64,000 bases of DNA, taken from positions 1-64,000 of the forward strand of contig JAUDYN010000001.1 in the NCBI GenBank assembly GCA_030407005.1. The letters are read 5' to 3'. Position numbers and translations under genes: made by a program. The notes under the pieces are model-generated. The model saw only the letters and a list, made by a program, of their open reading frames with translations. It was not told the DNA's origin and did not search any database. The DNA comes from Desarmillaria ectypa. Its lineage: Eukaryota > Basidiomycota > Agaricomycetes > Agaricales > Physalacriaceae. The first letter of the stretch is position 1; each line of letters starts with the position of its first letter. This document shows, one piece after another, positions 1 through 12,579 of this stretch.

Positions 1-3000
1 ACGGGAGCAAGAAGATACAACGTCAAATCAATTCCCACGCACGGACCTCTACTTCTAGTCACATGCCAGTGCACAGCAATTCTGTTCTAATTTAAGACAT
101 AGGGGAACACGGTAACCTTCGGTAAAAACCCAACGCGGATACCCGTAGGCCGAGTATGTAAGGGACTGAAGAGACCAACAAGAGACTGAGCTTTCAAAAA
201 ATCATTTAGATCCATCCAAATGGCTAAATCAAACTTCCGTAATTCATTACGACTCAGGATCATCATGGATTGGTGTGAAAGGACTATAGTTATCACTTCG
301 ATAAGTGCGAGAGTCGAATCAGGTTCTGAGACGGACCTTGTGACTTTGTATGTATTACGCCGAGTTACGGTCGGACGTTCCCGACTACGGACCCAATGAA
401 AATTACAAACGCCGACGCAGAAGAAAAGAGGATCAAAAGTTGTTTTGTACCTGGTTGACGCAATTTCTTCCACTCCAGAATAGGCATGGAGCATATTACA
501 AGAAAGGCAGAGAGAGCAAGGTCGGAGCACGTGGAGGAGGGAGGCAACATCATAGAAATAGGGCATGGATTGGCTTGCTAACAACAGAAGCAGGTGCAGA
601 AGTTAGGAGAACGGAAATAGGTGCCATGTAAAAAGCGCATGCGAGATAAGTGTAACTTGAGCTGACAGACATGGAAGATGTCCGGGAGTATGGTATGTGG
701 TATCACATTTGCCGACTTCTAGAGAGCGCATGGTCCAAACGAGTGCCGTAAATGGAGAGGTCTGATCATTGAACAGTGGACATCATCGATTCTTCGTCAA
801 CCTCCGTGTCGTCATATATATGCCATCAGGAGAAAGAATACGTCAGGGGATCCAACTCCACAGAAGAAACACTTAGCAGAAGGGGAAAAATCCCTTCCCT
901 GCAAGTGTTTACGTTGATGTGGTCCGTACCGCACAGTGTTCACTGATCGTTCGGTCCCCGAGAGAGCTTGCCTTTGCTTCCGCACGGAAGCACAGTCATC
1001 ACTGGAAATAGAAAGTCAAACATCCACCGAAGCAATGCGCAGGCACGGTCTTGTATGTGTCAGTTGGAAATCAAGCCATGGCATGCTGCGGATTACGACC
1101 GGGCCTTGACATCGTACAATCAATTTCCTTTTCTGATATGCCATCCACGTAGCCTCATTGCATTATAAAACAGGTTGGAACAAAATCAAGAACACATAGA
1201 CATGGCACTCACCACATGTGAACCAAGAGCGAATCTACATCCTGAAGAATGAGCATGTGTCAAAGAGAAACGCGTGGGCAGAAATGTCGAAGGGAAACTG
1301 CACCTAACCGTGCCAGTTTTGGACTTGAAGCCAGACCGTGAAAGATATATCTAGTCTTGTTAAAAGAAACGAAAGAAAAGGAAGGATCTGTGCGCACGGG
1401 ATGTGGTCCTACATCACATTTATAGCAGCACTTTAGGAAAGCACGTCGAAAGAAATTAAGGAAAGGTTCCTGCGATAAGACAATATGAAGACGTGATAAT
1501 ACAGACTGAGAGGTTTCTATACGCACAGACAGTCAACCAGTCCGGAGCCCTCAATGCGATGTGACCAGCTTCACGCTCCGCCGCCGCGGGCAGCACGCCA
1601 TGCATGAGTAGCTTGTATCGAGTTTCATGAACCTCAACGCACTCTACGCGCTATCTGCTCCTTCCACGACACCTGTTCCTGTATCTCTCGTCCTGTTACG
1701 TCTGCCGCTTCAGAGACGCGAAATGAGGCAAGACCGATGAACAAACTCAGAGACTGGAATTTCCTGCGCTGATGGCGACCGAATTCGAGGAGAATACCAA
1801 GTAGCCAAGAAGGATGATGGAAGTAAGAAGGAAAGCCGGCTCCCGATGCCCGACGCGCTGGTCGCCGGAGTTCGGAGGTACACCATTCAGCCGACTACGC
1901 CGATTGCTGTCGGCAATGACCAAAATAGGAACGCTCTTCGTAAACTTTTTGGAAAACTGTCTGGGCACAAGTTTGACCAAGTTGTCAATATGGTATCAGC
2001 CAATCGGAGTTCAACGTAGCCTTACTCTCACCCAGCCGGACTATCCCGGGACACGAACTTGGCACAGACACGGAAAACTCGTTTGTCGATCATTGATCAT
2101 TGAAAAGTCAACTCGAACAGCTTCCATTATTGAATCGTTCCATTAAGTATGATCTAGTTCTGTTGATCGGTATACTTTTCAACTTGTCATTAGCAGGATA
2201 CGTCACGCACAAGATGCCCGGTGTTTGCTGTTGACGAGTAACAATTATCTTCATGCAGCTAACTATAGGCACTTCTTGGATTTATATTTGCACTCATTGA
2301 TCTTACGAGCGAGTCTCGAACTTCCCATTTGGCTCCTCAGTTCTCACCGTGAGACGGGTCAAGGGCTGCTTTTTATGACTCTGGGACGCGAAGCTACCCC
2401 ATCTTCATGCATGAATGTATCTCCCTTTCATGGTGAAACTATTCTAATTTCGGCCGAACCTTCTTTAACTGCACGCAAAGTTTCCTTCTGCATTTGGAAA
2501 CCATTATTTCTTCGGCCATGGTCTGTCCTCCACACAGGCAAAGTTTGGAAAATTCTTTGTTATCTAAATCTAGTTAGTAGCTTCTCTATAACCTATATTC
2601 CATAAGTAATATAGTGCTTCGTTGTTCGAGCCTCCTTCTGCCGGGGAATCTGAGTCGATGGAAAAGATGTAAAGTACGCCAACATTGACCGTTCATCGAC
2701 TACGGTTGTAGTAATAAGAAGTATGCTCCTCTCGAATTGACTATCGCCTGAATACCTTTCGAAACAAGCCTTTCCACGCGAAGATTGCTCATGCAGATTT
2801 TGTGTCCCTAGGAAGACCTCGCTTCAGTGGCCATTTATGCACAGCATTTGATATCAGACCCTACTCACGACAAATTCAAGACAAAGTACTGTCCTTTGTG
2901 TTTATAATTAAAGACCACTCCAATTAACTTCGCATTCTCATTGAATCCACATACCACTGTGCCGTTAACTCATGCTCATTCCGAAACCATTCTCCTCGGG

Positions 3001-3003
3001 TAG
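1..3003. other. gene-poor stretch
   Basis: I see no gene that can be supported here. The open frames on both strands are short (the longest is 126 codons, at 2225-2605). They overlap one another and show no family motif or consistent splice sites. Something lineage-specific with very short exons cannot be excluded. Confidence 0.4.
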
Positions 3004-3740
3004 AACTTCCCCACCGACTCCATATACCTCCCCCAACACGAAAACCTCTCTGCTCACGAAAACATTTTGAGGTGCCTTGATGCCGGGGAACTCATCGACG
3101 TCGAGCTCCAATTCACTTTCCACGAGTGCCCAGATACTCGCATTATCCTCTCTTGGATATCCAAATACCACAAAGCCCGTTCGGTCTCAATCAAAATTTA
3201 TCGTTGGAAGACCTTGATGAACAACACCGCCGTCTTTTCCAAGGTACCTCTCGCACGCCTTACAGCGATCAGGCTCAAGGAAGGCATTGACTGTGACTCT
3301 TTCCCTCCGGCGATGCTCGAGTCCCTTCTTGCGCATTGTCCATCGACACTGCAAGAGCTCACTATCAGTTGGGTCAACTTCCACCGCACCTTCCGGACTA
3401 TGCATCAGAAAAGTTTTTTCCGCGGATCTATGCGTCCTATCATTATCGATCTGGACATGAGCAGCGTGTCGCTCGTCTACGTTCTCGAGTATTTGGGTAT
3501 CTTGATCGATGAAGATATTCTCAAGGTCGACCAGCTAAAGAGCGTGACTATGACTCTGAGTTTTTCTTGGAAAAGCATGCGGACCCTCGAATGTTAGTTG
3601 ACTGTGTACTCCAGGCATTGGAGAGGTTATATAAGCGGGGAGTGTCACTCGACGTATTGAAGGTCACAGACGGATTACAAAATAATGGTATGACATTGTG
3701 TCCTGAAATTAACCCGAGCGTGCTCACCTTTTTCAAGTGA
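3004..3740 (+). pseudogene. F-box/LRR-type protein fragment, frameshifted
   Basis: A leucine-rich reading frame begins near 3004 and stays open to 3597. It has the alternating hydrophobic pattern of the C-terminal repeats of Agaricomycete F-box proteins (for example LESLLAHCP, LQELTISW). The N-terminal F-box is not visible upstream. Around 3545 the natural continuation appears to move to another frame, which reads DPRMLVDCVLQALERLYKRG and runs on to about 3740. The gene therefore looks both truncated and frameshifted. F-box proteins recruit substrates to SCF ubiquitin ligases. Whether this copy makes any protein is doubtful. The assignment rests on composition and pattern, not on a diagnostic motif. 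Confidence 0.4.
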
Positions 3741-5359
3741 TGGTTAAATATCTGTCTAGTAAAATTAGCCCTAATTTCTCCTTCACTTAAAGCCAAGGGA
3801 AGTGATCAGACTCTCTAGCAGGCGCGTTGACTTTGGGGTGCATAATTCGGAGAAGGTTCGGGTTACATGGCTAGCAGAACGCAGGAGCGGAAATTTAGAG
3901 GAATAAAACTAAGTCAAAGTAGCCCTGTATATATATATGAGTCCTGCCTTTCTTCAAAGATAGAAAATATCCTGTTAGACCGATATAGGTTGTCTGGACG
4001 GCGCTGAGGAAGAGAGAGACGGGAATCAACGCCATCGAGATGACGGGTAGGGGAAGAGGCATCCTGTGTTCTTCGCTTGGCTGGCCCGGCTTATTGATGT
4101 ATAAAATATACACCCCCAGTAGATATGCAAGGTATCCAAAGGTAGCAAGTATTGTATCTGAATTCCAGCAGATATCACTCATAGCTATGCATAAAAAACA
4201 CTGACCGCCCCGTCAAAGGGATCTGCCAGAACTGAACTTTAGAGATTGAGAAAGCTGCTGGTCGTTATATAGTTCTCATGTAGGGACCTGAAGGATGCCA
4301 GTATCGTATCTGAATTTCAGGGAAGAAAACTCTCAGATGTGGATATGAGAGGCTTGACGCGGGACCCGAGGAATGAGGAATATCGAAGGACACCAGGAAG
4401 GCGGTTGACGATTTTTGTTTCTTCGTACAACCACAGTAAATCGGGGTATTTACATGTTAATCCTTAGTACGGGACGTTCTACAACAAGAGGGACTCACCA
4501 GTCACTTTACGCGGCAAGCATTAACGCGGCTGCACAAAGACAGGTCGGTCGGCGGTCGCTTAGATCACCGAAATGTTTCAAGGTTCGGCAAGAGGCTACG
4601 CGCTAACCGATGCAGGAAAGGATAATATGCCGGGTTTGACTTGTACGCAACATAGCAGGAACAAATCCTAGTGAGGTAGAAATTTGAAAATAAGTACCCC
4701 GGGTAATTGGCTGTGCTGGCGCTGGGTCGTTCTCATTCCTTATTGGAACCTGGACCTTGACCTAACCTTGACCTGGACCTCAATCGTTTCACTTCTGCGC
4801 ACCACTCATTTTTTATACTTCCGTCAGCGTAAGTGCCTAGGCCTTATAAAACAATAGCCATTATGTTGCATTGTTGCATTTGTTGATCTGCGGTTACAGT
4901 CAATAACGTTACCCGTGGTCATCCATTGAATGCAAAGAAGACCGTTTCCGCCCAAGGGCCGAGATACAGAGGTTGCCCGAGGTTATATGGTGCCACATGA
5001 GAGCTCACATGAGATGACGTAGCGGTCTCGATTTCACACGTAGACGGAGAATATGATTCTAATAATGCGTGTTATCATCATTTATAATAGCTGACATAAA
5101 CAGTTTTCTTCGAGCACGACTTCCTTCGAATTCTGATCCTTCTTACTGCTTAACGACTAAATTATGGCAACATTATAATGCCAGTGCCCGTTGGAATTCG
5201 CTGGGCGTAGACGGCTAGTCACTCCTGTTAACCACGGTTCGCTTAATACAGATACCGGGGTAATGATCTAGGTCACGACCGCCGTCTAACAATGTGTGAA
5301 TCTTCATATGCCTCGATGCCTGGTCTAAACCTTCGTTCAGTCACCCTTTCCTTGGAAAA
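3741..5359. other. gene-poor stretch with possible membrane-protein exon
   Basis: There is no firm gene. The minus-strand frame 3895-4182 encodes two hydrophobic segments (around FGYLAYLLGVYILYI and VISMALIPVSLFL) and could be an exon of a small membrane protein, but no adjoining exons could be built. A short stretch at about 4138-4160 is repeated imperfectly at 4296-4320 (both contain GTATCTGAATT). Near 4745-4785 there is a GACCT-rich run. Confidence 0.3.
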
Positions 5360-6404
5360 ATGCGCCTCCCACCAGAAATAACCGACAGAGTTATTGACGA
5401 ACTTATTTCTGAGCGTCAGGCGCTCGCATCCTGTACCCTTGTCTCCAGAAACTTTCTCCCTCGTTCTCGGCTCCATTTCTTCCGACACGTCACACTTTCT
5501 ACTCCTCGATCATGCAAAAGATTCCACAAGCTCATTTTGGGCAACCTGTCTATCGCTTCTCTTGTAAAATCACTAGAGATCGACACCGATCCTAGATACA
5601 AGAGGATAGAGCACGTACGTCTCCACGAGCTCATCGACAGGGTGCTCTGGCAAAGCACATCCAATCGCGAATGGGTTTGTAGAGACCAAGCCCTCCAAGC
5701 TATCCTTTCTCTGCTGCCAAACCTGGTATCTTTCAGTGCCGGTGCAATGCGCTGGAGGAATTCTTCCCGTATACCTACTGCTCTATCCTTCGAGCGCACC
5801 CTCTCTTCTATTGCCGGTGGTATTACCATCCTTAGGCTCGATTACGCGCACTTTGATTGCCAAACGGATCTCCTTGGCATGCTTAGCGCGTTCATGAACC
5901 TCAAGTCTCTTTTTCTTGGTACTATAGTCGCAGCGCCATTTGTTGCGACTGACGCGGAGCGAGTTTCTTTAGTGATCGAAGAACTCGAGATAGACATGGA
6001 AGGAAGCTCGCATGCAATAGAGATGCTCTTGCTGCGGGCCAAGCTGGAGAAACTGCGTAGGCTGAAGGTCACAAAATGTTTTAGTGTGCAGATGGAACTC
6101 GTTCGGGCACTGATAGACCTGACGAAGGCTTCATTGCAGGATTTGGAAATGGGAGAATGTATCCTGCCTGTCGACTGGGGTGCGTTTCAATTTCCAGACC
6201 ACGGTGGGGTTGTTATTCATTTCCTCTGAAGCGAACAGATGCCCTCCGCTCGATGTGAGCTGCCTTAGATCGGTTTCGATTGAGCCACCATCGCGTTCTC
6301 TGGCGCGATGGTGGGCAATGTCATTGAAAAAAGCCGATGTCAAGAACATTAACATAGTCGTTAAGGACGCTGACACATCTGCGAACTTGGGCAGCTCAAT
6401 CTGA
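5360..6404 (+). CDS. F-box/leucine-rich-like protein
   Basis: The gene has two exons, 5360-6179 and 6232-6404, joined by a 52-base GT-AG intron, and encodes 330 residues. The N-terminus (LPPEITDRVIDELISE, then ALASCTLVSRNFLPRSR and HFFRHVTL) is the usual F-box-like start of large Agaricomycete families. In these, a short F-box binds Skp1 and a degenerate leucine-rich region follows. Leucine-rich segments continue through residues 100-270. The ATG at 5360 is chosen because it starts the conserved block directly. Without the splice, the frame stops at 6229. The protein is shorter than the usual 400-500 residues, so the C-terminus may be truncated. The predicted role is substrate adaptor of an SCF ubiquitin ligase; the substrate is unknown. 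Confidence 0.75.
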
Positions 6405-7376
6405 TACACCATCTCTCGAAGAGGTTCCCATGAAGTACCTTAAACATTATATTTCCCCATATGTTCAATGTACATGTCCATACTAATCAATGTTTCTCAC
6501 AACTCTTGAAAGCATCTTCGTACCGCTGTACATCGTATTCGATGTTCATGGGAGAACGTTGTTTATCCACTGAAATTAGTCTCTGTTTTTTGACGAAAGT
6601 CATCTGCATCGACTCGAGGATAGGTCTTGGTAGTTGGCATGGTCGAAGACACAAAATAACATAAAATGGGCGAACATAAAATGAGGTGCCAAAAACACTA
6701 CAATTTTTAGTATGGAGCACAGTGGGAGAGGAAAATTCTGGCGGGCCGGCGTCAGAATCAAAGTGCACTCGAAAAAAAGGTCCGCTCACGTGATGTTACG
6801 GCACACATCTGTCAGTGTCAGACACAAACAGTAGTCTTCTGTGACCCGACCACAACAAATCACTTCCGCTATAGAACTATCTCATACGCTCCCCTTGCCG
6901 CTGTTGTCCATTTACGTTCGGGTTCCTTGCTTCTCAGAACAACAATGTCCTCCATTAAAGCCTTCGTCTACAAAGTCTACAATCAAAGCTCCGGTTTTAA
7001 CGGCGTCATTTGACTGTGGACTCACTTTTCATGAGAGCCACCTACTTGTATTTTTCGAAAAACCCTCGTATGGAGGTAAGTCCACTAGACTTGATCATTG
7101 TGCCATTCTCTCAACTAACTCGGGGTTTTCCCACCGCCAGAAAAAAGTGACGCGCCCTTGAATAGATCAAAGACCCTAGAAACCTGGTATTCCAATTCAT
7201 TACATCAGTCTAGTCTTCGCACTCGTATCCAAACTCCTAGCGACCTGCTACGATCTACATGTAGCCGCATACGCCGGGACTCGGCATAGCCCGCCGCGCG
7301 TCATCGGCATCATTACTTGAGAAAGATATTACATGGGTTCAGAGCATCTCTTTCTCAATCTCTCCCACGAATCACC
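6405..7376. other. intergenic
   Basis: Only short overlapping frames occur here and I recognise nothing in them. The dehydrogenase promoter should lie in the last few hundred bases. Confidence 0.4.
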
Positions 7377-8437
7377 ATGTCTGCAGACGGAATATCCTCG
7401 AGAAAATCTGTTCTCATTACAGGCGCAACGTCTGGCATAGGCCATGCACTCGCATTGGCCATCGCTGAGCTGCCTTCGAAGCCTCAAGTCATCGCGGCAG
7501 GCCGGCGCCAAAGTCGACTAGATGAACTCGCGGAGCGTGGGCTGGAATCCGTGAGCTTGGACCTCAGAAACGACAGAGACGTGTTGAAGAAGGATTTGAA
7601 CAGTGTGGTCGAGAAATATCCTGAGGTGGGCGTTCTATGTCTCCTTCAAGATCGCGATGACTTATAGGTGACTGTAGCTGGACACCATCATTCTATGCGC
7701 CGGAATTCAGCACGAGTTCTATTTCACTAATACCGAAGAACTCAATATTGATAGTATGTGCTGCAAATCAGTTATAGCTTCGTTACTTACGAATATACGC
7801 AGACTTGTACGAGGAAATCCATGTCAACTACACTTCTGTCGTCCTTTCGATCATTTACCTTCTTCCTCATCTCCAAAAACTCGCCGTGAGTCTGTGATTC
7901 TCTTGGTAGCCGCATATATGCCTGTCTCTGATGAAGTCGATTCAGGCACACGGTCGAAACTGTTCCATCATAATAGTAACTTCGGGCCTGAGCATGGTAC
8001 CTGCTGCATGGGTACCTAATTACTCCGCGACGAAGGCCGCCCTACACAGCTTCTCGATGTCTCTCCGCGCACAAATGAACGGCACGAATATTAACGTCGT
8101 AGAAGTCATTCCTCCGTGAGTATAAGCTTTGAGTGTCATGCTTTCTTTGCTGACGTCGAAATTCGTAGACTGGTCGAATCAGAGTTGCATGATGGTATGC
8201 ATATACTTTGTTCTCCTAGTATCACGCTTACGACGGGGCCCAGCGTATGGAACGACGGAGATGCTCTCTAAGTTTTGGATGCCCCTGAACGAATTCATTG
8301 GACAGCTGATGCCTCAATTGGTTAATGGTACCGCTGAGGTTCCAATTGGCATGTCTGAAACCATTTTTGAGAAGTTCGAGGCTGGAAAGATGAATATAGC
8401 GTTGAATATTGCGACAAATCACAAGGAAGGAAAGTAG
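7377..8437 (+). CDS. short-chain dehydrogenase/reductase (classical SDR)
   Basis: Six exons (7377-7625, 7678-7753, 7803-7885, 7946-8115, 8169-8194, 8244-8437) give 265 residues, the normal length for a classical SDR. The glycine-rich cofactor motif TGATSGIG lies near residue 20. GRR after the second beta strand suggests NADP preference. LCAG stands at the NNAG position. The catalytic Ser-Tyr-Lys are visible as VTSG and YSATK, followed by the usual IPP after strand 6. The best sub-family match by eye is the DltE-like group of SDRs. The ATG at 7377 sits in a good context (accATG) just before the Rossmann fold. The last intron (8195-8243) uses the CAG before CGTATGG, because the nearer AG would leave only 25 bases. 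It is a soluble NAD(P)-dependent oxidoreductase. Its substrate cannot be told, and no pathway neighbours are nearby. Confidence 0.85.
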
Positions 8438-8842
8438 CGTAGGTAAAAGTTGTTTTCTATATTGCGGTGGTAATTCTCTTACTTTATTGTATAGTTTAAT
8501 AAGCCTCGGTTCCCGGATAGTCTTTGCCTTGTTTTAATCCACCTTCATCTAATACCGGAGGTGCAGACATTATAACTTTTTACGCCATAGTGTACGAATA
8601 AGCCATCCTCTGGGTATATAAATATTCAGGTTTGGTCGCGAATCTACACTTGGCAGACGAGAAGTGACGCTACCTTAAAGTGATATCTGCCCAATTCCGA
8701 CTCTTGTTGTATCATATGTCTTTCTGACGCATTGGAGTGTTTGTCGGTTCGTGATGGAGTCGGACGTAGCAGGTTCGTTTGTGCCCACAAGATCTTCTGA
8801 TAGCTCTGCTGAGCCAAACTGGTATCCTTCTCTTTGACCAAC

Positions 8843-9396
8843 ATGTCGTCATTCTCATCTTACCAGCTCGTGAGGGTAGTCAAATCCCACACTTCCTCCA
8901 TTTCACTTTTGGCACTGCATCTCTGTAACAGAATAATTGCTTTCCAAAGCTATGAGCTACTCCTTCCAATAGCATCTCCAGACATACGCGCACTAGACCA
9001 AAAGCGCTCAGAGCTGCTATCATTATTAAGCGACTCGTTTCCTCGCGTCGTGTCTGTACACACAGATGAACATATCTTGGGCAATCTCCTCGTTCAAATT
9101 CGCGTCGATGCAAGCGTCACTTCCGTTTTAGACCAAATTGAAGAGTCCCCAAGGGTAAGCTTCCTGACTTGATGTTGCTCATCTATGGGCTAGCCTACGC
9201 TATGAGCACTAGATTCCATCATGGAGATGCTCTGTTGACCCGTTCTGACGTGGATCACATATATGATTTTGGATATCAACTCGAGACAGCGTTCTTTGGC
9301 GGAATCATCGGCCTAGTCTTTAAGAGCGGTACCCCAAAAGACCTACAGCTCCCCAAAATTTGGCAAGATCCTTTCTCCTTCAGGGAAGATGTATAA
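8843..9396 (+). CDS. unrecognised protein
   Basis: An open frame starts at ATG 8843 and runs past 9150. An intron of about 60 bases (donor GTAAGC near 9155, acceptor CTAG just before ATTCCATC near 9211) joins it to a second exon ending at 9396. I do not recognise the family. The first part is leucine-rich and helical-looking. The second part contains FGYQLETAFFGGIIGLVF, then a Gly-Thr and LQLP. A clearly related stretch occurs at 22.95-23.2 kb, which shows that this is real coding sequence of a repeated family. The start is uncertain, since the frame is open a little further upstream. Confidence 0.5.
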
Positions 9397-12300
9397 GATT
9401 GGTTTCTCCCGTGCTGATTCGCTAAATGGGCTTGACCCAATGAAACTTGGGTTTCCCCTTTTGATTTCGAGGAACTCGGGGAGGTGAGTATATCCGTCGC
9501 TGATTCCCTTGTTTGAACCTGTCAATATTCGACCTCGTCGGCCATGTCAGGGACTTTTTAAAATCGGCCGTATGTTCACATTGTCCACTCGGTGCTGCGG
9601 TAGAGCGGCAGTTCCCATCGAATAAATAATGGTTTAGTGAGCGCACGGCCTATCTGCGTACTAAATAACCATTGGGACTGATCATCGTTCTCTCGACATT
9701 AGATGTATACTAAACCCGTACGGAAGTAGGATTTCAAGGGGCCTGAGCGTCTATCTTAGTGAAAACGAAGAAAACAATCTGGCTCAGGTGTTTGAATCCT
9801 CTTGCGCATGGGGGCAGGGGCCCTCGGTTGAAGCCGAATATTGACGAATTTATGAATACCTGAGGATAAATTGCCATATCTCGCACCTTCTGTTCCTTTC
9901 TGTGACATTTTGTATGCGAATGAAAACTTGCCCTAGGACAGATTGTTTGCAGATTGTGAGAAGGAGCCTTTGTTCAAAATTCAAATGGTACGTTTCAGCC
10001 ACTAAATTATATAAACAGAAATTTTATTTCTGCACGAGATGTTCGTATTCGTTGACGCGTGACGTAGGCAGTTTTTTTTTTTTTTGACGGCTCAGAGAAC
10101 TGCAGTAATGAGACAGCGGCACACCGGTCCGGTCAGCTTCCAGAACTGACGGTGACGATCCCATAATCGTTATCAATCTGCCGCACGCCTCCGGGACCCT
10201 TTGTGCTTTTGTTGGGCTTCGCACATGTCGTGTCTGGAAAATGGCTACACCACCTTCTTTGAGATCTGAATTCTGTGATCACTTCCCTCCTTTGACAGAT
10301 CCTGCAGATTCGAGGGCTTTGACGCGGACGTGACATTGCGGCACAGTTTTTTGCTGGTGCCAGCAGTTTTTTATGCTTCTTGGTCCTGCCTGCTCATATA
10401 GAGCATTACCCTAGAATAATGCCCTCTTCAATGATCCTCGAACTTGAAACTTGGAATCACTCTTTGCCAGGGGCAGGGTAAAAAAAACTTGGAGTAGATG
10501 TTGATAGAGGTCAGTTGGCATACCGCTCTCATCCTTCGTCCTCTGATTTACCGTTATGTAGTGCATATTTGGTTCAGCGAAGGGGTAGATTTTCATATTT
10601 TGCTTTCGTGAAGCTACCTGACCAGCACTACAGGTATCTGGCATTTGACGCCACCATTGTCCTTACATTCGTCGATGCATGGATGATTCTTGGAGGAGTA
10701 TGGTCTTACCGTAGGATCCTCCCTGCTCTGATTTTCCTATGAACGCAAAGAATTCGTAAGGCCTACCAGTGCAAAAAGTGTGCGGCTATCTTTGCAATAC
10801 GCGACCAAGTTTACGCTTATGGCGGGGACATCATTTCTCATCGTCAAAGTCTGAGTCCAGTATGGCCGCATCAGCGATGACTGGAAGGGCAAAAATTGAA
10901 GGCTCTTAACATGTGCCAACCTATCGCGAGGTTAATGTCTGGATGGCGAGGAGATATCAAGGCCTTGGTTGAAGTTCATGGGGCACGATGCTTGAACCAA
11001 CGTGATTTTGCCAAACAATGTTCCCCCTGGCACTGGATGTTTCTTCTTCGCTTCCTACTAGACGCCGATAGGTAATTCCTCACCTTTCCTTGTTACCGGT
11101 CCTCGATGCTGAAATAAAGCAGTATTGGTCACACCAAGGAAATATCGAGGACCGCGAAGATAAAGGTCAAACACCCTCTGGAAGCCACCCCATCCATCGA
11201 TATGGATGTTTTCTGCATTATGGGGTCCTTCGTCGATAGAGGGATGTAGGATCTTCCAGGAAAGGAATGGCAAAGGATATCGCGACGGGCGAATACGAAG
11301 ATATCGGGGAATATTCAATCTTAGTTGTGACAACATTTATTGTTGCTCATCGGTTGAGGACGACAATGAAGATGCTTAGTCAAGGATTCCTTTTCTATTT
11401 TATTTCTCAGCCATCTAGAAAGCATATTGTGTAGGTCCGGCCAACATATTTCAATTGACAGACGACTGAGGTCTACTAGCTCGTATGCGAAACGACTGGG
11501 CCGAATACGACTGAGCTCACGATAACTATTACTTATTGTTTAAAATAGCAAGGTGCAGCATGGATATCTTTATCTCACCTTTAGTCGCCGACATCGTGTA
11601 AAGCAGGGAACCGACTGGTCCGGTGGCTGTCATCTTAATTCTCTCAACTATACTGGAACGCGATGCCCTTTTAGGAATTCACTTACGATGTCCGTATGTT
11701 CGAACACGACCAGATATCCGCCACGGCACCGCGCTTCTTTCCCAGAGGCGGGCGTAGAAGCCGGAGTACAAGATTCAGAACCAGCTCATGGGATGATGAG
11801 ATATCAATCAGCGAGTATAATATCACGCTCATTAGCAGAATTATACCCCTTACTAGAGGGTATTCATTTCCGAAATACGTGTAGAGTCTTGCACCTTTCA
11901 CCGTTTCACGTTTAAGAATGCCAAGAATATTCGCTGAAATAATTCTCGATACGCATGACCGAGTGTGGCATATACATCATTGTGAGTTTCGCTCCTGATT
12001 TAGAATCGAATAATTAATGCCGACTCCAAAATAATTGTCTTAGCCAATATTCGTGAAATCACGAGTAGTGTGTGGATGATACCTTGGAGAGGTCTGGATC
12101 TCCATAGTGACTGACTGGCAGTCTCAATATAACCAAATGTTGGTCACGGCAAAGCAATACCCGGCCGCAGGACCTCCTTATGAGGAATCCTCAAGCGAAT
12201 CCTTCGATACTTGATCCGGGCAAATTAGGCAGGTCGGCGAAAACGAGACTTCAGAGAGTTCCAAGGACGGGGACATGTCAGTGTTCAATAAAATTTGGGG

Positions 12301-12579
12301 ATAATGGAAGAGCAGAAGCTGGAGCTTGCACGAGGGTTCGCATGTGGGTGGCGTCTGCTACGTCAAGTTCCTTGAGCCATGCTAGCGCGAATACGCAATT
12401 AGGACACTATAATGTCTTCAACCGTCAAAGAATATGATACTTTCGACAAGAAAGTTGAGAACGGAGTTCATGATTCATTCTTGGCGTCTGCAAAGCTCGC
12501 CATGCTTTTTTTTCCCGTCAGATCAGGATTCCATAAATTGGAGCATTCGCTCAGCAACACTCTCTATCCGGTGTGCAAT
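9397..12579. other. gene-poor stretch
   Basis: No supportable gene. The minus-strand frame 11058-11336 (92 codons, rich in aromatic residues) is the only one that looks mildly protein-like, and it has no partner exons. A T-run of 14 lies at about 10071-10085. Confidence 0.4.

Noticed and set aside
8195..8219. 25-base intron in the dehydrogenase gene
   Set aside because: Too short; the next AG in the same frame gives a normal 49-base intron.
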